Assembly (NCBI GenBank): GCA_027625915.1
Contig: JANTQA010000029.1
Location: 7,626,001-7,690,000, forward strand
Reading direction: 5' to 3'
DNA: 64,000 nt
Origin: Anaeramoeba flamelloides
Taxonomy: Eukaryota; Metamonada; Anaeramoebidae
The notes under the pieces: model-generated
Databases searched by the model: none
The model's input: only the letters and a program-made list of their open reading frames with translations
Told to the model about the DNA's origin: nothing
Shown here: positions 11,401 through 21,492 of the stretch, piece by piece
Layout: each line of letters starts with the position of its first letter
Numbering within the stretch: the first letter of the stretch is position 1
Program-made: the position numbers and the translations under genes

Positions 11401-14400
11401 TGTCCGGGATTATTTTCATGCTCGGTATTTTTTTCCCTACTATATAAGTAAAATTTAGCTTTTATTCTCTTTATTGGGGAAGTTTCTATTTGATAAATTG
11501 TTCAAAATTTAAGTAAATTCTTATTAATTTAATTCTTTCAACAAATAGATTTTTAGTGTTTTTTTTTTTGGGTCGTAGGCACATATAAATTCGTGGAAAA
11601 ATATTATCTATATTTTTAGTTTTTTTGATAAAAATCAATTTTTATCAAAAAAAGTCTAAAAATAGTGGCATAATGTTTACACTTGTGCTGGTATTCGAAT
11701 AATAAATGTAAATCAAAATTTCGATTCCTTTTCCTTTTCGTTTTTCAAATAGAGTTTTCAAACAAATTGATTGTCATTTTTCAGATCTCTATTTATTTTT
11801 TTTATTCTTTTTTAATGATCTTACATAGGTATACTGGGTGAACTAAGATTCCTAAATGAAAGTCCGATTTCAGAATTGAAAAAAAAAGGGTTATCAGTCC
11901 GAAATTTTATCCCATTTAAATTTCAGATATCAATAAACAAACAAACAAATCAGAAAAACCTTTTTCACGAACCTTAAACTTGTTTTTCTTCATTTTTGAG
12001 ATTTGATACAATGTATAATTTTTTCAGCCATTTTCTTTAGTGCCCATCAGAACAGGAAAAGTTGATTTTTTTTTTTTTTTCCATAATATGTAAAATTGAT
12101 CAAGAAAAAAAATAGTTAAAAAACAAAAGATATCAAAGATACTTACACTGGAGAACAAGGGCCTTGGATTGCAATTGCTAAAATTGATACAAAACTTACA
12201 ACCACAACATCTAGAATTGTAAAAATAAACAATACAACAGTCCACCTAAACTCAATTTTTTTCTTTCGAAATTGGATCTCATTGGTAACCGCTTCGCGGT
12301 TGTTGTGAAATAAGACAAACAACAAAGGGATTGGGAAAAACATTGCCCACAGCCCACAGATTTGAATCATTGCCAGAAGAGAAGAATAGCATTTAAAAAA
12401 ACCGACCTGTGCACATGCCATCATTTTTGGTAAATTTAAAATAACTGCATTACTTGCGGCATAAAACTATGATTTTGTCAAAGTTAGTGTTTGTTGTTTG
12501 AGCTTTGGTTTTTCTTTTTGGTTTTTTTATTAATTGTACAAGAAATTGAAGAATTTTTACCTGGTTTGTTGTACAAAAGCAAATATAAATGATATTTAAG
12601 CCACGAATAGATTTTTTATTATAAATTTTGATGATTTGTGGAAGGTATGAGAGCATTGATCTTTTGAATAGGGAAAAATAGTAATTGGAAAAAAAAAAAA
12701 AAAAAAAAGAACAAAAATTAGAAAAGGATTTTGGTTATAAAAAGTCTTCAATATCTTGAGGATGTTAGTTTTCAACATTGCTTATCTTAATGTAGAGATT
12801 AATAAAAACAATATTGTGGATTTATTCAATTCCGTTAAAAACAAAGTTTTTTTATATTTCTACTTGCTTATTATTTAAAGGAAGGAAGAGGTGTTTACCA
12901 AGGAGATCTATCCACTCCTCTATTTTTTGGTTTTATTTCTCATTTTCTTTTAGAAAAAATCAATTCATTAGCGGTACATGTCCAAATGTTTGCTGATGAT
13001 TTGATATTAATAATGAAAGGATCACAATGATTGAAATAAATTATCAATTACAAATATATATATAAAATAATAAAAATTTTTGGTATGAATCCAAATGAAG
13101 ATAAAACAAAAAAAACCTTAATACCAAAAGAAATTTTATATCTTGGGATTTGGCTAGATAAAAAAGCCCATCTAAAATTCAACTTTGAAAAATTCGGTAA
13201 CAATAATTTTAAAAAAGTTCTTCATATTTTTAAAGAAAGGAATTTTTCTAATGGATTAAAAATTCAATTCTTTAAAGCAGTTTTACATAGTCAACTATTA
13301 AGCTATTTCCAAAAAAGTGTGGCATTTTTTTTAACATTTCATAAAAAATAATCTTTGTTAGTGGAGGTAATCATTAATCAACTATACAAAATTAAGTTTA
13401 ATATTTATACCGATTGAATCAACCACTTATGTATTTAATTCAAAGTATGTTAGTTGAAATATTCCCAAAAAATGAAAAAAAAAATAGCACTTTTTTTGGT
13501 TAAAGCAATGTACGACCAATTTTAATAAAAAACCGGAAATATGGAAAGGGGACAAATGATTTTTTGAACACTAAAACGCAGTTATATGTTTTTAATTATA
13601 TTGTAAATTTTGTTGAGATTATACAAATTATGAAAATATTTTTTCGATCAAAAAGAAAATAATAAACACCAATTTTCACCATAAAAAAATATCCTATAAA
13701 ATCGAAGATCATAAATTTTAATATATTTTATTTCTGCAATACAATACTAAGAAACAAATTGAATTATTATCAAGAATCTATAAATGGTGGTCAATGATTT
13801 TATATATTAAAATCCTTTTTTGAAGAATGGGTTACATACATATATTTTAAAATAAATTTTCCCCACATTCTTGGAAATAGCTTATATATTTTGGAAATAG
13901 TTGGCTTCACAGAATCTGATTTTAAAAACATTGATATATGGATTAATAAGAAAATTACAAAATCATTATTAATCAACCCTCATTCCCCAAGACTTGACTA
14001 TAAAACTGAAGCAAAAATTAACTTGACAAGAATCGCAATTTACAAAAGAAAATTTAAATTAATTCAAAAATTAAAAATTCTAGGATTAGATAAACTAATA
14101 AATCTTTTTTTCCTTCAGAAAAAAAGAAGCAGAAAATATTAGTTGGAAACCTAAAAATTTAAAAGAATTAGAATATGAATTAGAAAATTACTGAATTAGT
14201 CAATTAAAAAATAGCCCAAGTTGGGAATGTCGTTAGGTTTTCTTGAGTTTTCGGTTTATTTGAAAAATCCATAGAGTTTCAAATAAACAGAAAACCTCAA
14301 GAAAACCTAGGCACTCCTCAAAATTATTTAAAAATAACTATGATACAGGGAAACATTAACAAACAGTAGTGTCACCAAGTGCCGCCGAGTGCCTAGTTTT

Positions 14401-15669
14401 TTTTTTAACTTTTGAAATGAAAAGAAAATTAAAGAAATTTTCTTTACCTTTCAAAAAGTAAAAAAAGCCTAAGGACGGTTTTCCAGAATTCAAAAGAATA
14501 GAGTAAAATCAAAGATTTAACTTAAATCTTTTAAATTCTGGAAAACCTAAGGTTATTTTTCTTGAATTTTTTGTTTTATCCTCAAAATTTATTGATTTTC
14601 GGAATAAAACAGAAAACTCAAGAAAAGTTAATGGTAGTTTGTTTTAATTTTTGTTTTTGTTTCGAAAATCAATTGATTTTCTGATCAAAGCAAAAAAATC
14701 TAGAAAACATAATGAAAGTGCAGCCAAGTGCCGTAGAGTGCCTAGGTTTTTTTTAATTTTTGAAATGAAAAGAAAATTAAAGAAATTTTCGGTATATTTC
14801 AACAAGTAAAAAAACCTAACGGTGGTTTTCCAGTGGTTTTCTGTTTTATTTGTTAAGTGTTCTAGATTTTCTTGAGTTTTTCTGTTTATTTGAAACTCTA
14901 TGGATTTTACAAATAAATAGAAAACTCAAGAAAACCTAACGTTGCTTTTCCAGAATTCAAAAGAATAGAGAAAAATCAAAGATTTTACTCAATTCTTTCA
15001 AAAATTAAAACAACCTAATAAAAAGTGTCTTCAAGTGCCTAGCTTTTTTAAAATTCAAAAGAATAGAGTAAAACCTATAAGATTTTACTCAATTCTTTGA
15101 AATTAAAAAAACCGAACGACTGTAAGAGATAATTTTGTTTAATTTTCTTCCTTCGAAATATGAAAAAAAAAAAAAAAAAAAAAAACATTTTAATCAGCAA
15201 GTATATTTTTGATACCATTTTATAATGGAAGGGTTTTTTTTAGTGAATCAAAAAAAGTGATAGTTTGTATTTGATGGGATCAGTAAACACTGATAAAATT
15301 CTAAACCGGAATCAAAAAAAGTGAAAAGATTTCCGATTTTGTTGTTGTTTGCACACTTTTACAGATCGATCTTTTGAAAAAGGGTTTGCCCAGTAATTCT
15401 CTTTGTGTCAACCAAAAATCTCGAAATGAATTCCGAAAAATATCATTAAAATATTTTGGTGAGAAACTAAATCTTGTAATCGTAAGTCAAGTGCTGAGCT
15501 TTCAAACAAACCCAAAAATAATTGTGGTTTTTTATCAAAAAGAAGTTACTTACAAAATTCCAATGGTAATACCCATAATTGTTCCCACAGTTGACATACT
15601 AACCAAACTCATATCGTATTCATGATGTAAACTGGGATTATAAAAATCAGGTGGACACTCGTCGGCCAT
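8481..15669 (-). CDS. PQ-loop repeat membrane transporter (four exons)
   Basis: The exons on the minus strand are 15669-15554, 12660-12561, 12466-12147 and 8850-8481, giving 301 residues. All junctions are GT-AG (donors GTAAGTAAC, GTAAAAAT and GTAAGTATC) and every splice phase matches. Two PQ-loop motifs are visible: SMLSYLPQIIKIYNKKSIRG in exon 2, and QWMPQLYSTYKFKGAGS in exon 4. Together with hydrophobic spans in exons 1, 3 and 4 this gives the seven-helix plan of the PQ-loop/MtN3 family, which includes cystinosin and lysosomal amino-acid transporters. The short acidic N-terminus (MADECPPDFY) resembles the lumenal start of such proteins. The Lys-rich tail ends with NKIPLLDSELV, which could act as a dileucine lysosomal sorting signal (inference). 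Introns 1 and 3 are 2.9 and 3.3 kb and full of mobile DNA; intron 2 is 94 bp. Substrate unknown. The gene looks intact. Confidence 0.88.
8851..12146 (-). other. intron 3 of the PQ-loop gene (3.3 kb)
   Basis: The intron runs from donor GTAAGTATC at 12146 to acceptor CATAG at 8851. Joining exons 3 and 4 gives a single in-frame Val codon between SP and ARNLAIV. It contains the first M2 element (about 10946-11444) and otherwise A/T-rich sequence in which I see no gene. Confidence 0.8.
10946..11444. mobile_element. MITE family M2, copy 1 (about 100-bp TIRs)
   Basis: A 500-bp element whose ends are inverted repeats of about 100 bp. Both arms carry AAAAAAATAC(C/T)GG, then CAAGATTTTT and TGTTGTGTAATTTC, in opposite senses. 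A second, diverged copy lies at 55214-55724 and shares internal words such as GTTCAAAACACTATTCAAT and AATGAACTTTA. There is no ORF. It lies inside intron 3 of the PQ-loop gene. Confidence 0.8.
12795..14225 (+). mobile_element. decayed LINE (non-LTR) reverse-transcriptase fragment
   Basis: In one plus-strand frame there is RGVYQGDLSTPLFFGFI (12887 onward), which corresponds to the RT motif GxxQGxPLSPLLF. QMFADDLILI follows (FADD catalytic box at 12989-13000). After a broken stretch with stops comes MNPNEDKTKK and ILYLGIWLDKK (YLG motif at about 13139), the usual post-palm segment. The frame continues as SQLL, is interrupted by an M1 MITE (13301-13882), and resumes as YILEIVGFTESDFKN, which matches the LINE thumb region. 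The 5' part (endonuclease and the first RT blocks) is missing or unrecognisable, and at least one frame change occurs before GVYQGD. The fragment lies antisense in intron 1 of the PQ-loop gene and abuts hairpin array H2. It is non-functional. Confidence 0.85.
13301..13882. mobile_element. MITE family M1, copy 2, inserted in the LINE
   Basis: A 582-bp element starting AGCTATTTCCAAAAAAGT and ending CTTGGAAATAGCT, flanked by TA on both sides (13299-13300 and 13883-13884). Removing the element plus one TA joins ...HSQLL to YILEIVGFTESD in a single frame, so both the boundaries and the TA target duplication are exact. The short terminal inverted repeats and TA target site fit the Tc1/mariner superfamily. 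No transposase is present. Confidence 0.9.
14224..15184 (+). repeat. hairpin array H2 with terminal module and poly(A)
   Basis: The array begins CGTTAGGTTTTCTTGAG immediately after the LINE remnant. It contains at least seven palindromic modules of the same A, B and C types as H1, with spacers such as AAGTGCCGTAGAGTGCCTAG. It ends with a terminal module (15121-15155) and then an A-run of about 20 at 15163-15184. There is no ORF. Confidence 0.85.
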
Positions 15670-15989
15670 ATTGATAGTGAAAGTTCCTAAAGTGAATAAG
15701 AAAAAAATGATAAAACTTTTTACAAAAGATCTAAATTCTAATAATTTGCCTCAAAATATTCCATAAGGGAAATAAAAAAAAACAAACACAAGGAAATTTG
15801 CATTCTAATTCAAGTCTTCCTTTATTAAAATACCCTCAAATTTTTCTAGCTTTTTTTAATCTCATTTCACCTTTTATTTTAATTTTCGAAAAACTCTCCA
15901 GATTTCGATTAATTTACATTCTTGATGAAGAAAGAATAAAATGATGAGAATAAAAAGAGACAAAAATAACAGTAAAACCATGAAATAAT

Positions 15990-16352
15990 TCAAGATCTAA
16001 ATTCGAAAAAGCAAAGAATAATCACTTTAGGAAAAAAAAAGAGACTAATGGAAAAAAAGTCCGACACAAGTTTTAATTGGAAAACTTTCTCAAAACCAAA
16101 AGTAAGACCTCGTTCAAAAAGAAACAAATTAGGATGATAGAATAATGCTTTTTTATTATTGTTAATCAAATCAACAAAAACAATTTCAATCAACTTTGTT
16201 ATTGAAATTTGAAGTTGGTTTCTGATCTCAAAAATATTTGATTTTTTGGAACAAATTTTTGCTTTTGGATAAATCAACGAAAAACCCCGAGACAAATAAA
16301 TAGTCTTATCAAAACTGTTATTGTGGAGAGTCCTATTTTTTGTTTTAATCAT
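15990..16352 (-). CDS. hypothetical ORF, uncertain
   Basis: An open frame of 120 codons upstream of the PQ-loop gene on the same strand. Its composition is fairly mixed (words such as NRTLHNNSFDKTIYLSRGFS and NPNLFLFERGLTFGFEK-like), but it ends in Phe-rich sequence derived from T-runs. I recognise no domain, and no clear splice sites decide its ends. It could be an exon of an unrecognised gene or a chance frame. Confidence 0.2.
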   Translation of the reverse strand: MIKTKNRTLHNNSFDKTIYLSRGFSLIYPKAKICSKKSNIFEIRNQLQISITKLIEIVFVDLINNNKKALFYHPNLFLFERGLTFGFEKVFQLKLVSDFFSISLFFFPKVIILCFFEFRS

Positions 16353-18029
16353 TTATTTATTCTTTTATTAATTGATTTTACAATGAATTTTCAGTTCAGT
16401 TCCCAATTACAGTAAAAATCAAATTAAGGGAGTAAGTACATTTTTCATTTTTTGAGTGCCACCACTTATGTGAAACTGAATTCTTCAAATCATTTCTTTA
16501 ACCAAATACAGTGAAATTTTGTTAAACATGGGAGTGAAATATATCCTAGTATAATATCTTTTCATACCATCTAAAAAAAATGAATTCAAAAAAATGAAAA
16601 GATTGATCAAAAAAAAATAAATACAAATCATTTATTTCTTGATCTTATCTGTAAAATTTGATCCAACTAATTCTTCTTAATTTGATTTTATCTTTAATTC
16701 TTTCTGGAAATATTTTTGTTTGTAAAATTTTTGAGAAAGAAATTACTTTTTTATTTCTAAAGACTTTCCTAAAATGATTTTAATTTCCTATTTTCATTTG
16801 GTTCGTCTGATTCTTGATTGGGTTCATAAAATAAATTGTTTTTATTAAATTCCTCTTCGAAAATTAATCTTTATTGGAAGAATTGGCTTGATTTGATATT
16901 TATTTATTTTACATTAAATTGAGAATAAAAAATAATTAAGAATTCTGATTGAATTTTTTGAAAATTTTACAATATTATTTTGGGTTTAATCTTTTGTAGT
17001 TGTTTTTTGATTCTGAGAATTCAACACCATATTGTAATTTTTGAAATAGTATTCTCTATTTTGGTATTGTTTGATAAAAATATTTGATACATGGATTTTG
17101 AAAACAAATTTGTAACAAAATGTTTTGTAAAATAATAATAAATAGTAATGAGGTGAAAAATCCAAGGTAAAAAATTGTTTGGATTAAGAGAAATTAAGAA
17201 GATAAATAAAACAATTCTTGTAAAATATTCTTTTATCAATTTTTTTTTTTTTCATTTTTGATTTCAACAAATTTATTTGGAAAAGGTGATCTTTGGTGTT
17301 TGGTCTTCTAAAAGAAAATATTTGTTTTAAAATACAGGCCTTTTCAGGACTATTTTATTGGTTTATTGTTTGATTAATTTCACATATTTGTATAAAAACA
17401 TTTCTAGATCCAAAACTAAATTTAATAAAACAAAAAATTAAATCAAAAAAAGGTTCAATAAATCGAGAAATGAAAGATTCAACTCTAAATTACTTTGGGT
17501 TCACTTACTTTACACAAATAAAGCGGTGAACGATGTTTTGGTTAAAAAGTTTCAAAATCTGGTGGCATTCAAAAAATATTTTTTATTAATGTTAACACAG
17601 TTAAAATTTATCAAAATGGTATAATGTACTTACTTCAATAAACCAAATATATATATATATTCTAAGTTCAATAAGGAATCTAACTAAATCTCATCAACAA
17701 TATTTTCAAATTGACTTCAAACAGAGCTTTGTTTTTTTTTCTTCTAATTACAAGTTTATTTTAGGAACTTGACCTTAATATCTTTATTTAGTACTGGTAT
17801 TTGAAATGAATATGGGATAAAATTTCAATTGTTTTTTTTTTTTTTAATAGTTGGGAAATATTTGTCTAATCTGGGATTCTCATCTTCAATCATTGAAGAT
17901 CAATAAAAAAAATAAAAAAATTTAGGTCATAAATATAGCCCACAGAAATTCCAATGTATTTCTTTTAAAACTCTAGTTCAATATCAGAAAAAAACGAAAA
18001 ATGAAGTCAAAAGTGTTTTTCATTTAAGG

Positions 18030-18290
18030 GGTTAGCATACCATTGATTTTTTCTATAATCGGAGTATGTTGTAATTGGGTTTAAATGGTATGTTGTGAAC
18101 AATGGTTTAAATAGACCTAAGAAATCTATTGTAAATCATATTGTAAAATAAATTATATTTTTTACTAATGGATACAATTATTAAAAATACAAATTTTTGG
18201 AATTTTTTTTTTTATTACTTTTCCAAATCTAAAGATAAAAACCCCAAACAATAGTATTCTAAGAATTCAATAATTCATCTTTTTAACCAT
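18030..18290. repeat. dispersed repeat R5, copy 1
   Basis: About 250 bp is homologous (perhaps 70% by eye) to 63290-63560. Shared words include AAATCTATT(G/A)TAAATC, TTTTTTACTAATG and CTTTTCCAAAT. Both copies start near a GTTAGC/ATTAGC word. No intact ORF is present in this copy. Confidence 0.6.
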
Positions 18291-20616
18291 CCTAAAAACA
18301 ATTTTTGATTAAAGACATTGTTTTCAAAAAAAGAAAGCGATTCCATTCAATTTCAAACCTTTACGGAAACAATGAAGGACCAATTTTTTATCATTCTATT
18401 GATCAAGTAATTGTTATTTTTGAACAAAATTAATTTTCCAATGTCGTAAATCCTTGAGCGCGGCTAGATTTTGGAATTTATAAATTGAAAAAATGTCCTA
18501 AAAAATTGGTTAAACTGTTTTAAAATAAATAAAAACAAGATTTTTAAAGACAAATTTAATAGTAAAATGCTTTTTATTTTCTACAAATAGAATCAAAAAT
18601 AAAAGGATGAGAAAATTTTCAAACTTTGCCTAATTACTAAAGTATTTTACCCAAAATCTTTCCACGCAATTACTTCAATACTATCCTAAACATTTTTGTT
18701 AAACAATCACCATCTTATCAGTTGTTGTCTAGAATAATATAGTTAAATTTTTAGAAATAAAAAGTTTGAGTTAAAAAAAAAATATTTAGCGTCTTGATTG
18801 GTAACAGAGTATACTATATAATTAAAAGAATCAAAATTAGTAATTTTAATAAATTAAAAAAGGGTATCTTATATATCTTTAAAACCTTAGAACCACATAA
18901 ATAGTACTATTATTTATTCTAAAGGCCTTAAACACCTATTATTTAAATATATAATATTGCTAAATCAACACATGTATGATTGATTACAATCTTAACCACC
19001 TCTTGTAAGTATATGAGCAGTTATTGTAATCAAGAATTTATAATGGGCTTATAAAATCTTGATATCGAGATTATGTTTTCAACAAACATTATAATTAGAC
19101 TAAAAACTCTATTTAAAATTAATATATTTTTTTTTCATGGGTACCTTATTTATAATAAAATCAACATGAAAAATTACTATGATATTATTTACTAGATTCT
19201 ATTAACTTATAACTAACCAAAAGAAACAAGAGAAATAAAAAAATAAAAAAAATAAAATAAATCAAATTATTTATCTTTATTAAAAATTTTTTGATTTTCC
19301 TTTTATTTTTTACTTGCAAAATTATTTTTAATATAAATGTATTTTTTTCCCCTTTCATCAATGCGTTATTCTTTTTTATTGTTATACTTATATTCATTTT
19401 TTCTAAAATTTCCTTAATATGTTGATACTTTGGCAATTTTCAAAGATTTTTTGTTTATTTTATAAACAATAAATTAAAATTTTCGGGAATTTAAAGTTCT
19501 ACATTGTTTTGATTTCATCTTCAGATTCAATTGTTTTGTAATTTCCAAAAAAATAAATAGTTTGGAAATAAAAAAAAAATCATTAGAAATTTTAATTTAA
19601 AAGAATAATCATAATATGAATAACTCTTAATATAACACTGAAAAAAATATTAATGTTTCTATTTTAAATTTTATTATCACCCCTTTAGAAAATTCAATTG
19701 TGTTCAATTTTTTTTTATTAAGAATATTTCTATTTTTTATAACTAAAAAAAAAAAAAAAAATGATCAATAAATCTGTGGAAATTTTCTACATATTGAACC
19801 AGATCAAGATCTCAAATTGTTATTTTAAATATTACCTTATAATACTCCAAAAAACAATGAGAAAGTAAATTGAAAATAAAAATAAAAAGTAAAGTTATTT
19901 GGAATGTAATTTGTATCTGATACAGTGATTTTATTCTGAATCAGCTTTTCTATTTTTAGTAAAAATATTAGGTTTACACGATTGTAAAATATAAACAAGA
20001 GTTATTGTAATTATGACAAATTTTACTAGAATCATCATACACTCTATTGTCAGGTATTTGTAAACCAAAAAAAAAAAATACAATTTTGTAAAAAAGAGAT
20101 TTTCACTTAAAAAAACAAATTATAGACAATTAAATATATAAATTAAGACATTATAAAAAAATTTTTGATTAGTAATATAGCCATTTTAAAAAAGTGAGAA
20201 TTATTTTTTAAATATATTATCCGAATTTCTACTTTTTTAAAGTTTTCTGTTTTTAATAAAGTGAGGTTTTATAGGAACTTAAAGAAAAAAAAGAAAATAT
20301 TAATCATTTTTTGGGTATTCCCTTCCTAAAAAAAAAAAAAAAAAAGAGATTAATTTTTCAAAATATATCAAAAGAAATAAATCTTAATGAATTATTTTTT
20401 TACCAAAAATCTCTTTCGAAATTATTTTATTTGATTAATAATGTTGAAATATATGATTTTACTCTTAAATTTCTGAAAGGGGATTAAATTATAAGTGCAA
20501 CTGCAGTATAATTTACACTTCTTCTATTAAAATATAAAAATAAAATGATATTAATTTTAAAAAGAGTACTTTTCTTCATACTTCAACTTCTTCTCCAAAT
20601 TTAAAAATTAAATCAT

Positions 20617-21011
20617 CACTTTTGTAAAACATAAAAATTTTAAAAGTTTCTAAAAAAGTTTTTCTTTTTTAAAATGTAAAAGTTCCAAATAGTTCTAAAA
20701 AAGTTTTTACTTTTTTTAAAATAGAAAACTTACAAAAAGTTATAATTCCGAAAATATATATATAAAAAGTTCTCACTTTTTTAAAATGAATATATTACTT
20801 CTCAATATTTTTTTTAAAAATGCCTTGAATTCTCTACCACAGAAAACTTTTAAAAAAGTAATAATTCTGGCAATCTCATAAAAAAAAAAAAAAAAAAAAA
20901 AGTCTTCACTTTTGTAAAATATAAAAATTTCAAAAGTTTCTAAAAAAGTTTTTCATTTTTAAAATGTAAAAGTTCCAAATAGTTTTAAAAAAGGTTCTTC
21001 CTTTTTTTTAA
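20617..21011. repeat. direct-repeat cluster
   Basis: The segments at 20617-20718 and 20907-21011 are about 90% identical. Both run CACTTTTGTAAAA, then AAAAGTTTCTAAAAAAGTTT and AAAATGTAAAAGTTCCAAAT. The sequence between them contains further degenerate AAAAGT...ACTTTTT units and a poly(A) run. Confidence 0.7.
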
Positions 21012-21492
21012 AATTACATCAATAAAGTAAATAAGCATGAAAATAAGAATCAAAAAAAAAAAAAAAAAAAAACTTAATTTTATTTTAAAAAATTAATAAT
21101 GATTATTTATTCAAAATTAATTATTTTAATCAACACAAATCAATTCCATGAATTAGATGAAATTTTTTTGAAAATTTTTATAAATAATATTCTTTCTTTT
21201 TTTTCTTTGAATAATTTAATAATAACTATATTTATATTTATATATTTATATACGCGCACACATGCAAATACACAAACGTGTATGTATATATAATTCAAAA
21301 ATAGTCAATGTTAATATAGTTTTAATTAATTAAAGATTAAAAATCTCATGTTAATAATCTAACACATTTATTGGTTTTAATTTTAAACCTAAAATTTTAA
21401 ACTTAAGATTGGTGAAATTTATTACCAAATCCCAGTAAAGCCCAAATTTCAAGATCTATTAAAAGCAAAAGCAAAAATATAAAATATAACAA

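Larger units (their letters stand above)
12661..15553 (-). other. intron 1 of the PQ-loop gene (2.9 kb, carrying LINE, MITE and hairpin array)
   Basis: The intron runs from donor GTAAGTAAC at 15553 to an acceptor after a poly(T) tract at 12661. Exon 1 ends with TT and exon 2 starts with A, which together restore a Leu codon (GIL-SMLSYLPQ). The intron holds a LINE fragment in the antisense direction, an M1 MITE within it, hairpin array H2 and a poly(A) run. A short plus-strand ORF at 15374-15625 overlaps exon 1 and is a shadow. Confidence 0.85.
16353..21492. other. gene-poor stretch
   Basis: No convincing gene is visible. The stretch contains one copy of dispersed repeat R5, a direct-repeat cluster at 20.6-21.0 kb and a CG/CA-alternating run at about 21250-21290 (TACGCGCACACATGC). 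Two good minus-strand donor words (GTAAGTGAAC at 17508 and GTAAGTAC at 17630) lie here, but no open exon of useful length accompanies them. Confidence 0.6.

Noticed and set aside
17500-17720. Gene suggested by two good minus-strand donor sites
   Set aside because: The frames leading into both donors close within a few codons, so no exon can be supported.
21240-21290. Telomere-like or Z-DNA element
   Set aside because: The alternating TACGCGCACACATGC stretch is short and not a telomere repeat. I regard it as a decayed microsatellite.
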